NCBI GenBank assembly: GCA_001771055.1
Contig: MESS01000102.1
Span: 19,337-25,116, forward strand
Direction of reading: 5' to 3'
DNA: 5,780 nt
From: Caldithrix sp. RBG_13_44_9
Lineage (GTDB): Bacteria; Calditrichota; Calditrichia; RBG-13-44-9
Part shown: positions 1 to 5,337 of the stretch, piece after piece
Layout of the letters: the number at the start of each line of letters is the position of its first letter
Numbering within the stretch: position 1 is the first letter of the stretch
Program-made: the position numbers and the translations under genes
Notes under the pieces: model-generated
What the model saw: the letters and a program-made list of their open reading frames with translations, nothing else
What the model was told of the DNA's origin: nothing
Database searches by the model: none

Positions 1-127
1 AGGTTGATTTCCCAGATTAAGACAGGGTAGTTACTATAAAAATACGAACTGTTTTATCAAATGAACAGCAAGCGAGTAAAGCTGCGCCTGCAATCAGTTA
101 ATAATAGACTTGAATGATAGTGGTTGT

Positions 128-499
128 TTATAGTTTTAAATCAAATAAAGAAAGTTGTCTGGATTGTTGAAAGCACCGCTTCCAATTTCTGATATGTGCT
201 AATAATTTCCATAGATCTGCCGCTTTACGATAATTACCGGTCTTCTCATAAAGTATGGCTATTTTTTTGTCTTTTCGTCCTGCCCGGAGGTACATTTTAA
301 GCGCCTCACTCAACTTTCCGGCAGCATAATAGGAATCGCCGGCCTTACTGAAATCTCCAATGCCCTTATATAGTTTTGCAGATTTTAGATATTCCTGGGC
401 CCTGGCATAATAATGGGCAGCTTTCTGCAGTTTACCAAAATCTTCCAGAATTATGGCGGTTTTTAGATGTTTCACTTTGACTTTTTGGGATGTTGTCAT
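128..499 (-). CDS. Small all-helical repeat protein (TPR/solenoid-like), function unknown
   Basis: This 123-residue protein has no signal peptide and no membrane segment, so it is probably cytoplasmic. From about residue 20 to 110 it is a chain of helical units of roughly 13 residues with a shared pattern: Gly, an aromatic or Leu, Lys, Ala and then Tyr. Examples are GDFSKAGDSYYAA, GKLSEALKMYLRA and GNYRKAADLWKLL. Such Ala/Tyr-rich helices build TPR-like or coatomer-like alpha-solenoids that bind other proteins, so a scaffold role is inferred and no enzyme motif is visible. The ends are Lys-rich. The start is the only reasonable one: an in-frame TAA lies 18 bases upstream and no other start codon falls between. 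I see no clear Shine-Dalgarno site, unlike the peptidase and adaptor genes here. It could be a complete small protein or a remnant of a longer solenoid protein. The coding call is fairly sure; the function is unknown. Confidence 0.72.
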   Translation of the reverse strand: MTTSQKVKVKHLKTAIILEDFGKLQKAAHYYARAQEYLKSAKLYKGIGDFSKAGDSYYAAGKLSEALKMYLRAGRKDKKIAILYEKTGNYRKAADLWKLLAHIRNWKRCFQQSRQLSLFDLKL

Positions 500-543
500 T
501 TTGATTTCGCACTTTTAGTAAGATTTTTTAAGAATATGTTTAA

Positions 544-572
544 ATATTAGCGAACAAAATCGTATCAGACAA
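544..572 (-). promoter_or_regulatory. Possible sigma70-type promoter for the helical-repeat gene
   Basis: On the minus strand a -35-like TTGTCT (567-572) and a -10-like TAATAT (544-549) are separated by exactly 17 bases. Each hexamer matches the E. coli consensus at four of six positions. The spacing and the distance to the start at 499 (about 45 bases) fit a promoter. The region is very A+T-rich, so chance matches are common, and promoter consensus differs in some FCB bacteria. Confidence 0.3.
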
Positions 573-659
573 AAAATATTTTCCTGCAGCCGAGCACTCG
601 CAAATTAAAAAGATAATTTTTCTGAAATAATTACCCAACCTGATGCCGTTATTAATTTT

Positions 660-800
660 TAGACATGATAACATGATTAACCTGATGGAATATCTGAAAA
701 ATTCATAATCATTCAGTCTTCCATTATAAATTATCTGATAGTTTTTTATAGTACTCTCTTTTTTATTTCATCTATCCTGTTAATCCTGTTGTCATGTCTA
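660..800. repeat. Intergenic element with imperfect 30-base terminal inverted repeats
   Basis: The arms at 660-689 and 771-800 are reverse complements at 25 of 30 positions, and the outermost 9 bases (TAGACATGA / TCATGTCTA) match perfectly. Two of the five mismatches would be G-U pairs in RNA. Each arm also contains a tandem 9-base unit: TAACATGAT then TAACCTGAT on the left, and ATCCTGTTA then ATCCTGTTG on the right, all variants of TAACAGGAT. The 81-base interior is A+T-rich and codes for nothing. No target-site duplication is visible. From memory, 'AACAGGATTAACAGGAT' runs recur between genes in many environmental bacteria, so this is probably one copy of a dispersed, non-autonomous or REP-like repeat. 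That family assignment is inference. Confidence 0.7.
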
Positions 801-874
801 TAAATAAAAATGATCCAGTCAGCAGATAGATAATAAATCCTGCATTCGGTACTTGCTTATCATGAGGTCAACCC

Positions 875-2164
875 TCATTTTAAAAACATCAGGCGACTGC
901 TTTCTGTCACATCGCCGGCAACTATTCTAGAAATATAAATTCCCGAACTGACTGTGCGGCCAGAATTGTCTCTTCCCTCCCATGATAATTCTTTATGACC
1001 AGGATTTTGAAATTCATCCACTAAAATTTTTACTTCTTCTCCGAGCAAATTATATATTTTCAGTTCAACCCTGGCGGCTTCCGGTAAATAGTAACTGATG
1101 GTAGTGGCATTATTAAATGGATTTGGAAAATTAGGGTACAAAGTTGGATGTTCTGTTATCAATGACGATTGACTATAAATCGGCGTGGCGATGAGACCGA
1201 GATAATCGGTAATCCCATGTACCGATGCATAAGCAGTGGTATCATAGGCACCGGCAACCAGATAGTTCGTATCTTCATAGGTTAATGCCATGACCGTTTC
1301 TGCATAATTTGACCAGAACCAGCCTTCAGGAAAGTATAATGGTGTTCCAGTCGTCCAGGTTATACTATAATACCATGGTTCGAAACCGTTTAAGAAATAG
1401 GATCTCACTCCATTGATAAAATCCTGTTCGAGGAGGGTATATTGGTAAGAAGTGCCGATAGAATCGTGATAACAAAAATAACGTTTGTCATGACCTGAGG
1501 CATGCATATTCAGGGCAATCTCTATTGGAGCAGGGGAAGACATCAGCTCCAGGAATCGGTTTCTTAATGTGGCAGTTTCCGGTTCCATCGGATTGGCAGT
1601 CCAGTTTCTTTCCAGGTCAACTCCGTTGGCATTCTCCCGGGGATATCCCAATTCTACCCCGTCTGGATTGTACATGGGAATAATATGGAAGGTACAGTTT
1701 TCCCTGACGTACTGAGCGAATGGATCTTCTGAAATGAGTAAATTAATCACTTCATTGGTAACCCAGAAAGCCTGCACTTCACCGGGGTGGGTCCGGGCAT
1801 GGATAAAAACCGTCCGCCTGTTCGTAGCTCCGGGAGGATTATTTGAAGTAATGGTCAATTGCCAGAGTCCCCGGTTTTGGACGCTGGCTCCCAGAGAATC
1901 TATGGTTATGTAAGGACTCTGCCGCCAGCGTTCCAGATCTGCCAGCAGACTGTCATAGCCATATCCCCAGTTGTATCCCAGTATTTCCTTCATCTGGAGG
2001 GAGAACTCTTCATCAAATCCGCATTTGTCATTCAGGTCATCATAGATCTTTGTGTTTGCAGGGTTTTGCAATTGGGTTTGAGAGAATATTTCCAGGGGGA
2101 GCAGCAGGTAAAAAATCATTAAAGAAACTCTTTTTCCAAATTTTGGGAAGAAAAACCTTTTCAT
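875..2164 (-). CDS. Secreted M14-family zinc carboxypeptidase with C-terminal FlgD-like/sorting domain
   Basis: The product is a 429-residue metallopeptidase expected to remove C-terminal residues from peptides outside the cytoplasm. A basic N-terminus and hydrophobic stretch (about residues 11-28, ending IFSQ) form a signal peptide. The catalytic domain spans about 65-325. It shows the M14 zinc motif HPGE (His126, Glu129), the third ligand His221 in NMHASG, Arg186-Asn187 in DLERNW, and Glu297 in ALTYE as the likely catalytic glutamate. HPGE with IPMYNPDGV resembles the Nna1/CCP-like branch of M14, though substrate cannot be inferred. The usual DLNRN is DLERN here. Residues about 338-429 form a beta-sandwich tail beginning YPNFPNPFN and ending SSGIYISRIVAGD, the FlgD-like / T9SS type A-like domain used for export or surface attachment in FCB bacteria. 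AGAAGGA at 2170-2176 lies five bases before the ATG and supports this start. The stop is TGA. Confidence 0.93.
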   Translation of the reverse strand: MKRFFFPKFGKRVSLMIFYLLLPLEIFSQTQLQNPANTKIYDDLNDKCGFDEEFSLQMKEILGYNWGYGYDSLLADLERWRQSPYITIDSLGASVQNRGLWQLTITSNNPPGATNRRTVFIHARTHPGEVQAFWVTNEVINLLISEDPFAQYVRENCTFHIIPMYNPDGVELGYPRENANGVDLERNWTANPMEPETATLRNRFLELMSSPAPIEIALNMHASGHDKRYFCYHDSIGTSYQYTLLEQDFINGVRSYFLNGFEPWYYSITWTTGTPLYFPEGWFWSNYAETVMALTYEDTNYLVAGAYDTTAYASVHGITDYLGLIATPIYSQSSLITEHPTLYPNFPNPFNNATTISYYLPEAARVELKIYNLLGEEVKILVDEFQNPGHKELSWEGRDNSGRTVSSGIYISRIVAGDVTESSRLMFLK

Positions 2165-2169
2165 GTCAA

Positions 2170-2176
2170 TCCTTCT
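2170..2176 (-). promoter_or_regulatory. Ribosome binding site of the M14 peptidase gene
   Basis: On the minus strand AGAAGGA is followed by five bases and then the ATG at 2164. It is a near-consensus Shine-Dalgarno sequence and fixes the start that carries the full signal peptide. Confidence 0.7.
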
Positions 2177-2215
2177 TTTAATAAAAATGTGCTCATAGGA
2201 TTTCTAAAAATATTA

Positions 2216-2244
2216 CTGCAACAAATAGATCCCAATAGTATACT
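2216..2244 (+). promoter_or_regulatory. Possible promoter of the small plus-strand unit
   Basis: TATACT at 2239-2244 matches the sigma70 -10 consensus at five of six positions. CTGCAA at 2216-2221 lies 17 bases upstream but is only a poor -35 match. Transcription would start near 2250, just ahead of the GGAGGT at 2261-2266. The good terminator at 2575-2619 independently suggests a plus-strand transcript here. Confidence 0.3.
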
Positions 2245-2270
2245 TTGATGGAAAATAGATGGAGGTCAAA

Positions 2271-2408
2271 TTGAATACAAGAGAAAACAAAGTTCCAGGT
2301 TTACCTTTAATCCCTATAATTCTATGGATCACTATCCCGACAATTTATTCCGCAATGCAGCTATTATTTGGTTTTTACCCTCTCTCAATCATCTTAATCC
2401 CAGCCTGA
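2271..2408 (+). CDS. Possible very small hydrophobic (membrane) protein, unknown function
   Basis: I do not recognise this 45-residue ORF. After a short polar start (NTRENK) it is almost continuously hydrophobic from about residue 9 to the end, with motifs such as IPIILWITIPTIY and PLSIILIPA, enough for one long or two short membrane segments. GGAGGT at 2261-2266 lies just before the TTG at 2271, five bases after the GGAGG core, which is why I chose this start. An in-frame ATG at 2259, right after an in-frame TAG, would give 49 residues but has no Shine-Dalgarno. A -10-like box upstream and a terminator downstream frame the unit. GC is about 36%, below the large genes. It could be a real small membrane protein, the N-terminal remnant of a decayed gene, or chance within an untranslated RNA. 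Confidence 0.33.
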   Translation: MNTRENKVPGLPLIPIILWITIPTIYSAMQLLFGFYPLSIILIPA

Positions 2409-2420
2409 AGTTCATAGCAA

Positions 2421-2561
2421 ATGAAATCAAATAAATATCAGTTCTTTCATGGCAGTGTCCAATATTATCAAGGAACTGATGTCAAGAATATACAAATAAA
2501 ATTCGACATTTTCGTTGGGGGAGCCGGACCAATTGGTAACGTTGGGCTATTTTCTCTGTGA
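2421..2561 (+). CDS. Doubtful 46-residue ORF just before the terminator
   Basis: This ATG ORF begins 12 bases after the hydrophobic ORF's stop and lies in the same reading frame, separated by TGA and then TAG. Its product is unrecognised. The first half is polar and aromatic, and the end is a Gly-rich hydrophobic run (FVGGAGPIGNVGLFSL). I see no Shine-Dalgarno ahead of it. It is listed because its stop falls 13 bases before an intrinsic terminator and because, with the preceding ORF, it would form one 101-codon frame broken by two stops. It may be the second half of a decayed gene or not coding at all. Confidence 0.18.
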   Translation: MKSNKYQFFHGSVQYYQGTDVKNIQIKFDIFVGGAGPIGNVGLFSL

Positions 2562-2574
2562 TAAAGTGTGCGGC

Positions 2575-2619
2575 TCTGCTCAGAGGGGAAAAGTCTGAAC
2601 AGCAGATTTTTTTCTTTTT
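2575..2619 (+). terminator. Rho-independent terminator
   Basis: TCTGCT (2575-2580) pairs with AGCAGA (2601-2606), and the inner CAGA (2581-2584) pairs with TCTG (2594-2597). This leaves a 9-base loop and a 3-base bulge (AAC, 2598-2600). The stem is followed at once by seven T, one C and five T. This is a typical intrinsic terminator for a plus-strand transcript. The only plus-strand candidates upstream are the two tiny ORFs or a non-coding RNA. The minus-strand neighbour cannot use it. Confidence 0.72.
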
Positions 2620-2749
2620 GTGAGTCAGGTGGAATAATATTCTCTTTTTGAAATGACTTTTTCATTCTTATTTAGTAACATTATCAGCTATCAAGCGTAC
2701 AGGAAAGAAGTTATTTTACGGCAGGAAAAACGAGCAGGTTTTAAAATCT

Positions 2750-2755
2750 GGAGGT
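2750..2755 (+). promoter_or_regulatory. Ribosome binding site of the adaptor gene
   Basis: GGAGGT lies nine bases before the ATG at 2765, a strong Shine-Dalgarno at normal spacing. It fixes the start that includes the N-terminal membrane anchor. Confidence 0.75.
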
Positions 2756-2764
2756 ATAGCACTC

Positions 2765-3865
2765 ATGAAAAAGCCGGGTAAAAAATGGATCATCATCTCA
2801 GTGATAGTGATCATCCTGATTCTGGTGGCGGTAGTTTCGCTTTCTTCCAATTCGAAGGATAAAGAGAACCAGAGAGCCACCGTGGAAGTCAAGAAAATGA
2901 ATGTGATTGACAAAGCCCTGGCAGTGGGGTCCATTGAGCCGTTGAATGAGATCGAGGTGAAGTCCAAAGTCTCCGGAGTGGTGGGAAAGTTGTTTGTGGA
3001 GGTTGGAGATTTTGTCCGGGCCGGGGAGCCATTGGTAGAGGTAAAGCCGGATCCTACTCCTCTGGAGCTGGCGCAGACCAAACGGGAACTGGAGCTGACC
3101 ACTCTTGAAATGGAAACTGTCTCCAAGGAATTAGATCGCAGCAAACAACTAAAGGCCAAAGGTTTGATCTCAGACCAGGAGTATGAAATGCTGGTCCAGC
3201 AGTATGATCAGGCAAAACTGCGGAATCAGATCGCTCAGGAGCGGCTGGATCTCATTGAAAAGGGCTGGGTAAGGATTGCGGATACCAACATTGAAACGGT
3301 TGTAAAATCTCCCTTAACTGGTTTTATCCTGGAAAAGAATGTGAATCTGGGTGATCCGGTGGTACCGCTTACTTCTTATCAGCCGGGAACAGCTTTGATG
3401 CGTATGGCAGACATGAAGGATCTGATCTTTAAAGGAACAGTGGATGAGATCGATGTGGGGAAAATTACCGAAGGAATGTCCTGTGAATTGCAGATTGGAG
3501 CCTTGCCGGGAAAGAACGTCACCGGAGAGGTGACCTTGATTTCGCTGAAAGCCCGAAAGCAAGAGAACACTACGGTATTCCCAGTAGAGATAAAAATCAA
3601 TCAGACTGATGGTGCGGTTTTACGGGCCGGTTTTTCGGCCAATGCTCACATTATCATCGCCCGGCGGGACAGCGTGCTGGCCATACCAGAACGGGTGGTC
3701 ACTTTCCGCAACGACTCTGCTTTTGTCCAGATCCCGGTCGGAGAATTGGGATCGGAGGAACGGTATATCAAGACCGGCCTGAGCGATGCGATTCAGATCG
3801 AAGTACTGGAAGGTCTGAAGGAAGGAGAGGTGGTTCTGGAGAAAGAGGTCAAGAAAATCACTTAG
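2765..3865 (+). CDS. HlyD/MacA-family periplasmic adaptor subunit of an ABC efflux system
   Basis: This 366-residue membrane-fusion (adaptor) protein should link inner-membrane permeases to an outer-membrane channel. A basic N-terminus (MKKPGKK) and one membrane anchor at about 8-27 place the rest in the periplasm; there is no lipobox Cys. The first half of the lipoyl domain is about 55-95 (VKSKVSGVVGKLFVEVGDFVRAGEPL). The alpha-helical hairpin is about 97-165, rich in Glu, Lys, Leu and Gln. The second lipoyl half is about 178-200 (VKSPLTGFILEKNVNLGDPV). A beta-barrel covers about 215-300, and a membrane-proximal domain begins at LAIPERVV and runs to the end. Length and domain order are normal for the family. 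Two ABC permeases follow on the same strand, making this the adaptor of a MacAB-like transporter. The cargo cannot be told from sequence. A macA symbol is withheld because the permeases lack MacB's fused ATPase. Confidence 0.92.
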   Translation: MKKPGKKWIIISVIVIILILVAVVSLSSNSKDKENQRATVEVKKMNVIDKALAVGSIEPLNEIEVKSKVSGVVGKLFVEVGDFVRAGEPLVEVKPDPTPLELAQTKRELELTTLEMETVSKELDRSKQLKAKGLISDQEYEMLVQQYDQAKLRNQIAQERLDLIEKGWVRIADTNIETVVKSPLTGFILEKNVNLGDPVVPLTSYQPGTALMRMADMKDLIFKGTVDEIDVGKITEGMSCELQIGALPGKNVTGEVTLISLKARKQENTTVFPVEIKINQTDGAVLRAGFSANAHIIIARRDSVLAIPERVVTFRNDSAFVQIPVGELGSEERYIKTGLSDAIQIEVLEGLKEGEVVLEKEVKKIT

Positions 3866-3915
3866 ACTAGTGGATGGGAAACGAAGGAATCTGATAACTT
3901 AAAAATTATTAGTAG

Positions 3916-3988
3916 ATTGCTTCCGTCAGTAGCCGGACAGGTCGTCGTTTCACTCCTCGTGGCAGGAAGCCATCCCTTTCGGGACAAT
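3916..3988. repeat. Palindromic intergenic repeat-like element inside the efflux operon
   Basis: Nested inverted pieces lie in the 196-base gap between adaptor and permease: outer ATTG (3916-3919) with CAAT (3985-3988), GCTTCC (3919-3924) with GGAAGC (3965-3970), and a small TCCC-TTTC-GGGA hairpin (3973-3984). The segment is clearly richer in G+C than the A+T-rich bases on both sides. From memory, 'GATTGCTTCGTC...CTCCTCGCAATGAC' is a common dispersed intergenic repeat in many bacteria. The ATTGCTTC, GTCGTCGTTTCACTCCTCG and CAATGAC pieces here look like a diverged or rearranged copy. No T-run follows the stem, so it is not an ordinary terminator. Its effect on transcription of the permeases is unknown. 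Confidence 0.45.
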
Positions 3989-4061
3989 GACTTGGTAATA
4001 AAAATTTTCCATCGGTTTGTTGTGAATAAGTCTTCTGGAAAAAATAATTAGCTATTCTATC

Positions 4062-5309
4062 ATGAACCAGATTATTGATGATTTAAAAGAAATTTTCAGT
4101 TATTTCCGCCAGTATAAAGGCCGCACTGCCATGACCATGTTCGGCATTATCTGGGGGACCTTTACCGTGATCCTGCTGCTGGCCTTCGGGGTAGGGGTAA
4201 AAAAACAACTCAGTGTGAATATGCACGGGATCGGGGAGGGGATTGCCATTTGCTGGCCGGGACAGACCAGCATTCCTTATCAAGGCTATGGGCGGAACCG
4301 GCCGATCCGACTCACCGAGAACGAGATTGAGTTGATCCGCGGCGAAGTGAAAGAAATTGTGCGCATCAGCCCGGAATTCAGCAAATGGGGTTCGGCCATA
4401 AGCGTGGGAGATAAGATCAACCGTCCCAATGTGACGGGGATTATCCCGGAATATGGTGAAATGCGTAATATCTGGCCCGAAGCGGGAGGGCGCTGGTTGA
4501 ATGAGCTGGATGTAGAACATAGACGCCGGGTGGTTTTTTTGGGAAACCTTCTGCGGGACCTGCTGTTTGGTGAAAAAGCCGATGCCATCGGGAAATATGT
4601 GTATATCGATGAAATACCGTTCCTGGTGGTGGGAGTAATGAGGGCGAAAACCCAGGCCTCTTCCTACAACCAGCGGGATCAGGATCGGGCCTTTATACCT
4701 ATGACAACTCACAAGGCGGTGTTTGGCTTTCGATATATCGAGAATTTTGTTTATCAGATCAACGATCCCAGACTGGGGAAAGAGGTGCAGAATAAGGTGT
4801 ATGCCACGCTGGCCAAAAAATTTAAGTTCGATCCTGCCGATAAAGAGACCATCGGAATCTGGGATACCACCGAATTCGATCAATTTCTTTTTTACTTCTC
4901 ACTGGGATTTACCATTTTCATGGGAGTGATTGGAGTGATCACTCTGCTGGTAGGCGGGATCGGCTTAGCCAATATCATGTATGTAGTAGTTCAGGAACGC
5001 ACTCCGGAGATTGGTATCCGGAGGGGAGTAGGGGCCAAGCGAAGGCATATCATGGGGCAATTTATTTTCGAGACCCTGGTCCTGATCGGTTTGAGTGCCT
5101 TTATCGGATTCTTACTGGCGCTGGGAGTGATCGGACTGATGGCCGCCCTTCCTCTGGAATCGGTAAAAGAGGCAGTGGGAACTCCGGAACTGAATCCGAT
5201 GGTGGGTCTGGTGACCATTGTTATTCTGGGGACGATCGGATTTCTCTCCGGATATTTCCCGGCCCGCCGGGCCTCCAGGTTAAATGTGGTGGATTGTCTG
5301 CGTTATTAA
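4062..5309 (+). CDS. MacB/FtsX-family ABC transporter permease, no fused ATPase
   Basis: This 415-residue inner-membrane permease has the MacB fold. It has a short cytoplasmic N-terminus, TM1 at about 23-43 (MFGIIWGTFTVILLLAFGVG), a large periplasmic core domain at about 47-270, TM2 at about 278-303, TM3 at about 333-362 and TM4 at about 379-399. The FtsX hallmarks are clear: GGIGLANIMYVVVQERTPEI followed by GIRRGVGAKR after TM2, and FPARRASRLNVVDCLRY at the C-terminus. Such permeases pass conformational energy from a cytoplasmic ATPase to a periplasmic adaptor, moving peptides, lipids or toxins from the periplasm outward. MacB itself carries an N-terminal ATPase domain, which is absent here, so a separate ATPase is needed. 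The ATG has no good Shine-Dalgarno nearby (the nearest GGA is about 20 bases upstream), but TM1 position and family length support it. A paralogous permease follows 28 bases downstream. Confidence 0.92.
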   Translation: MNQIIDDLKEIFSYFRQYKGRTAMTMFGIIWGTFTVILLLAFGVGVKKQLSVNMHGIGEGIAICWPGQTSIPYQGYGRNRPIRLTENEIELIRGEVKEIVRISPEFSKWGSAISVGDKINRPNVTGIIPEYGEMRNIWPEAGGRWLNELDVEHRRRVVFLGNLLRDLLFGEKADAIGKYVYIDEIPFLVVGVMRAKTQASSYNQRDQDRAFIPMTTHKAVFGFRYIENFVYQINDPRLGKEVQNKVYATLAKKFKFDPADKETIGIWDTTEFDQFLFYFSLGFTIFMGVIGVITLLVGGIGLANIMYVVVQERTPEIGIRRGVGAKRRHIMGQFIFETLVLIGLSAFIGFLLALGVIGLMAALPLESVKEAVGTPELNPMVGLVTIVILGTIGFLSGYFPARRASRLNVVDCLRY

Positions 5310-5337
5310 AGATGGGAATAAAAAGAGATCGATTCAG

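Larger units (their letters stand above)
500..874. other. A+T-rich intergenic region between two minus-strand genes
   Basis: No convincing ORF lies in this 375-base gap. The part next to the repeat-protein gene is very A+T-rich (about 23% GC in 601-660) and holds that gene's candidate promoter. The centre holds the inverted-repeat element at 660-800. The part just downstream of the peptidase gene has only a 5-base-pair hairpin overlapping its stop codon, with no T-run on the minus strand. I therefore see no good terminator for the peptidase gene, unless the large inverted repeat acts as one. Confidence 0.6.
2165..2764. other. Divergent intergenic region holding a small plus-strand transcription unit
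   Basis: This 600-base stretch separates the minus-strand peptidase from the plus-strand efflux operon. From left to right it holds the peptidase Shine-Dalgarno, a -10-like TATACT, a Shine-Dalgarno with a tiny hydrophobic ORF, a second tiny ORF, an intrinsic terminator, and about 130 A+T-rich bases before the adaptor's Shine-Dalgarno. Because the terminator should stop upstream transcripts, the adaptor operon should have its own promoter between about 2620 and 2749. The best I see there is TTGAAA (2648-2653) with a poor TATTTA 15 bases later, too weak to call. Confidence 0.5.

Noticed and set aside
1..30. Nine plus-strand codons ending in TAG, a possible C-terminus of an upstream gene
   Set aside because: Too short to tell from chance; no residue pattern can be recognised without the sequence to the left.
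68..91. GCAAGCG/CGCCTGC hairpin downstream of the helical-repeat gene as its terminator
   Set aside because: One pair is mismatched (G-U on the minus strand) and no T-run follows in that direction.
863..877. Perfect 5-base-pair hairpin (TGAGG/CCTCA) over the peptidase stop codon
   Set aside because: The stem is short and there is no T-run on the minus strand; the TTTT lies on the plus-strand side, where no gene needs a terminator.
2406..2417. Stop-codon reassignment joining the two tiny ORFs
   Set aside because: TGA ends the peptidase gene and TAG ends the adaptor gene at sensible lengths, so both act as stops here.
2517..2555. A D-loop-like 'CAATTGGTAACG' suggesting a tRNA
   Set aside because: No T-loop GGTTCGA-type motif, no acceptor stem and no anticodon arm can be drawn around it.
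2468..2665. A 65-codon minus-strand ORF
   Set aside because: It runs antisense through the intrinsic terminator, has no Shine-Dalgarno, and its product is low-complexity with no recognisable domain.
3888..3918. AATCT...AGATT inverted repeat just after the adaptor gene as a terminator
   Set aside because: The stem is nearly all A/T, imperfect, and not followed by a T-run.
4083..4883. A 266-codon minus-strand ORF opposite the first permease
   Set aside because: The plus strand encodes an unmistakable FtsX/MacB permease over the same bases; the antisense product is His/Pro/Phe-rich with no domain.
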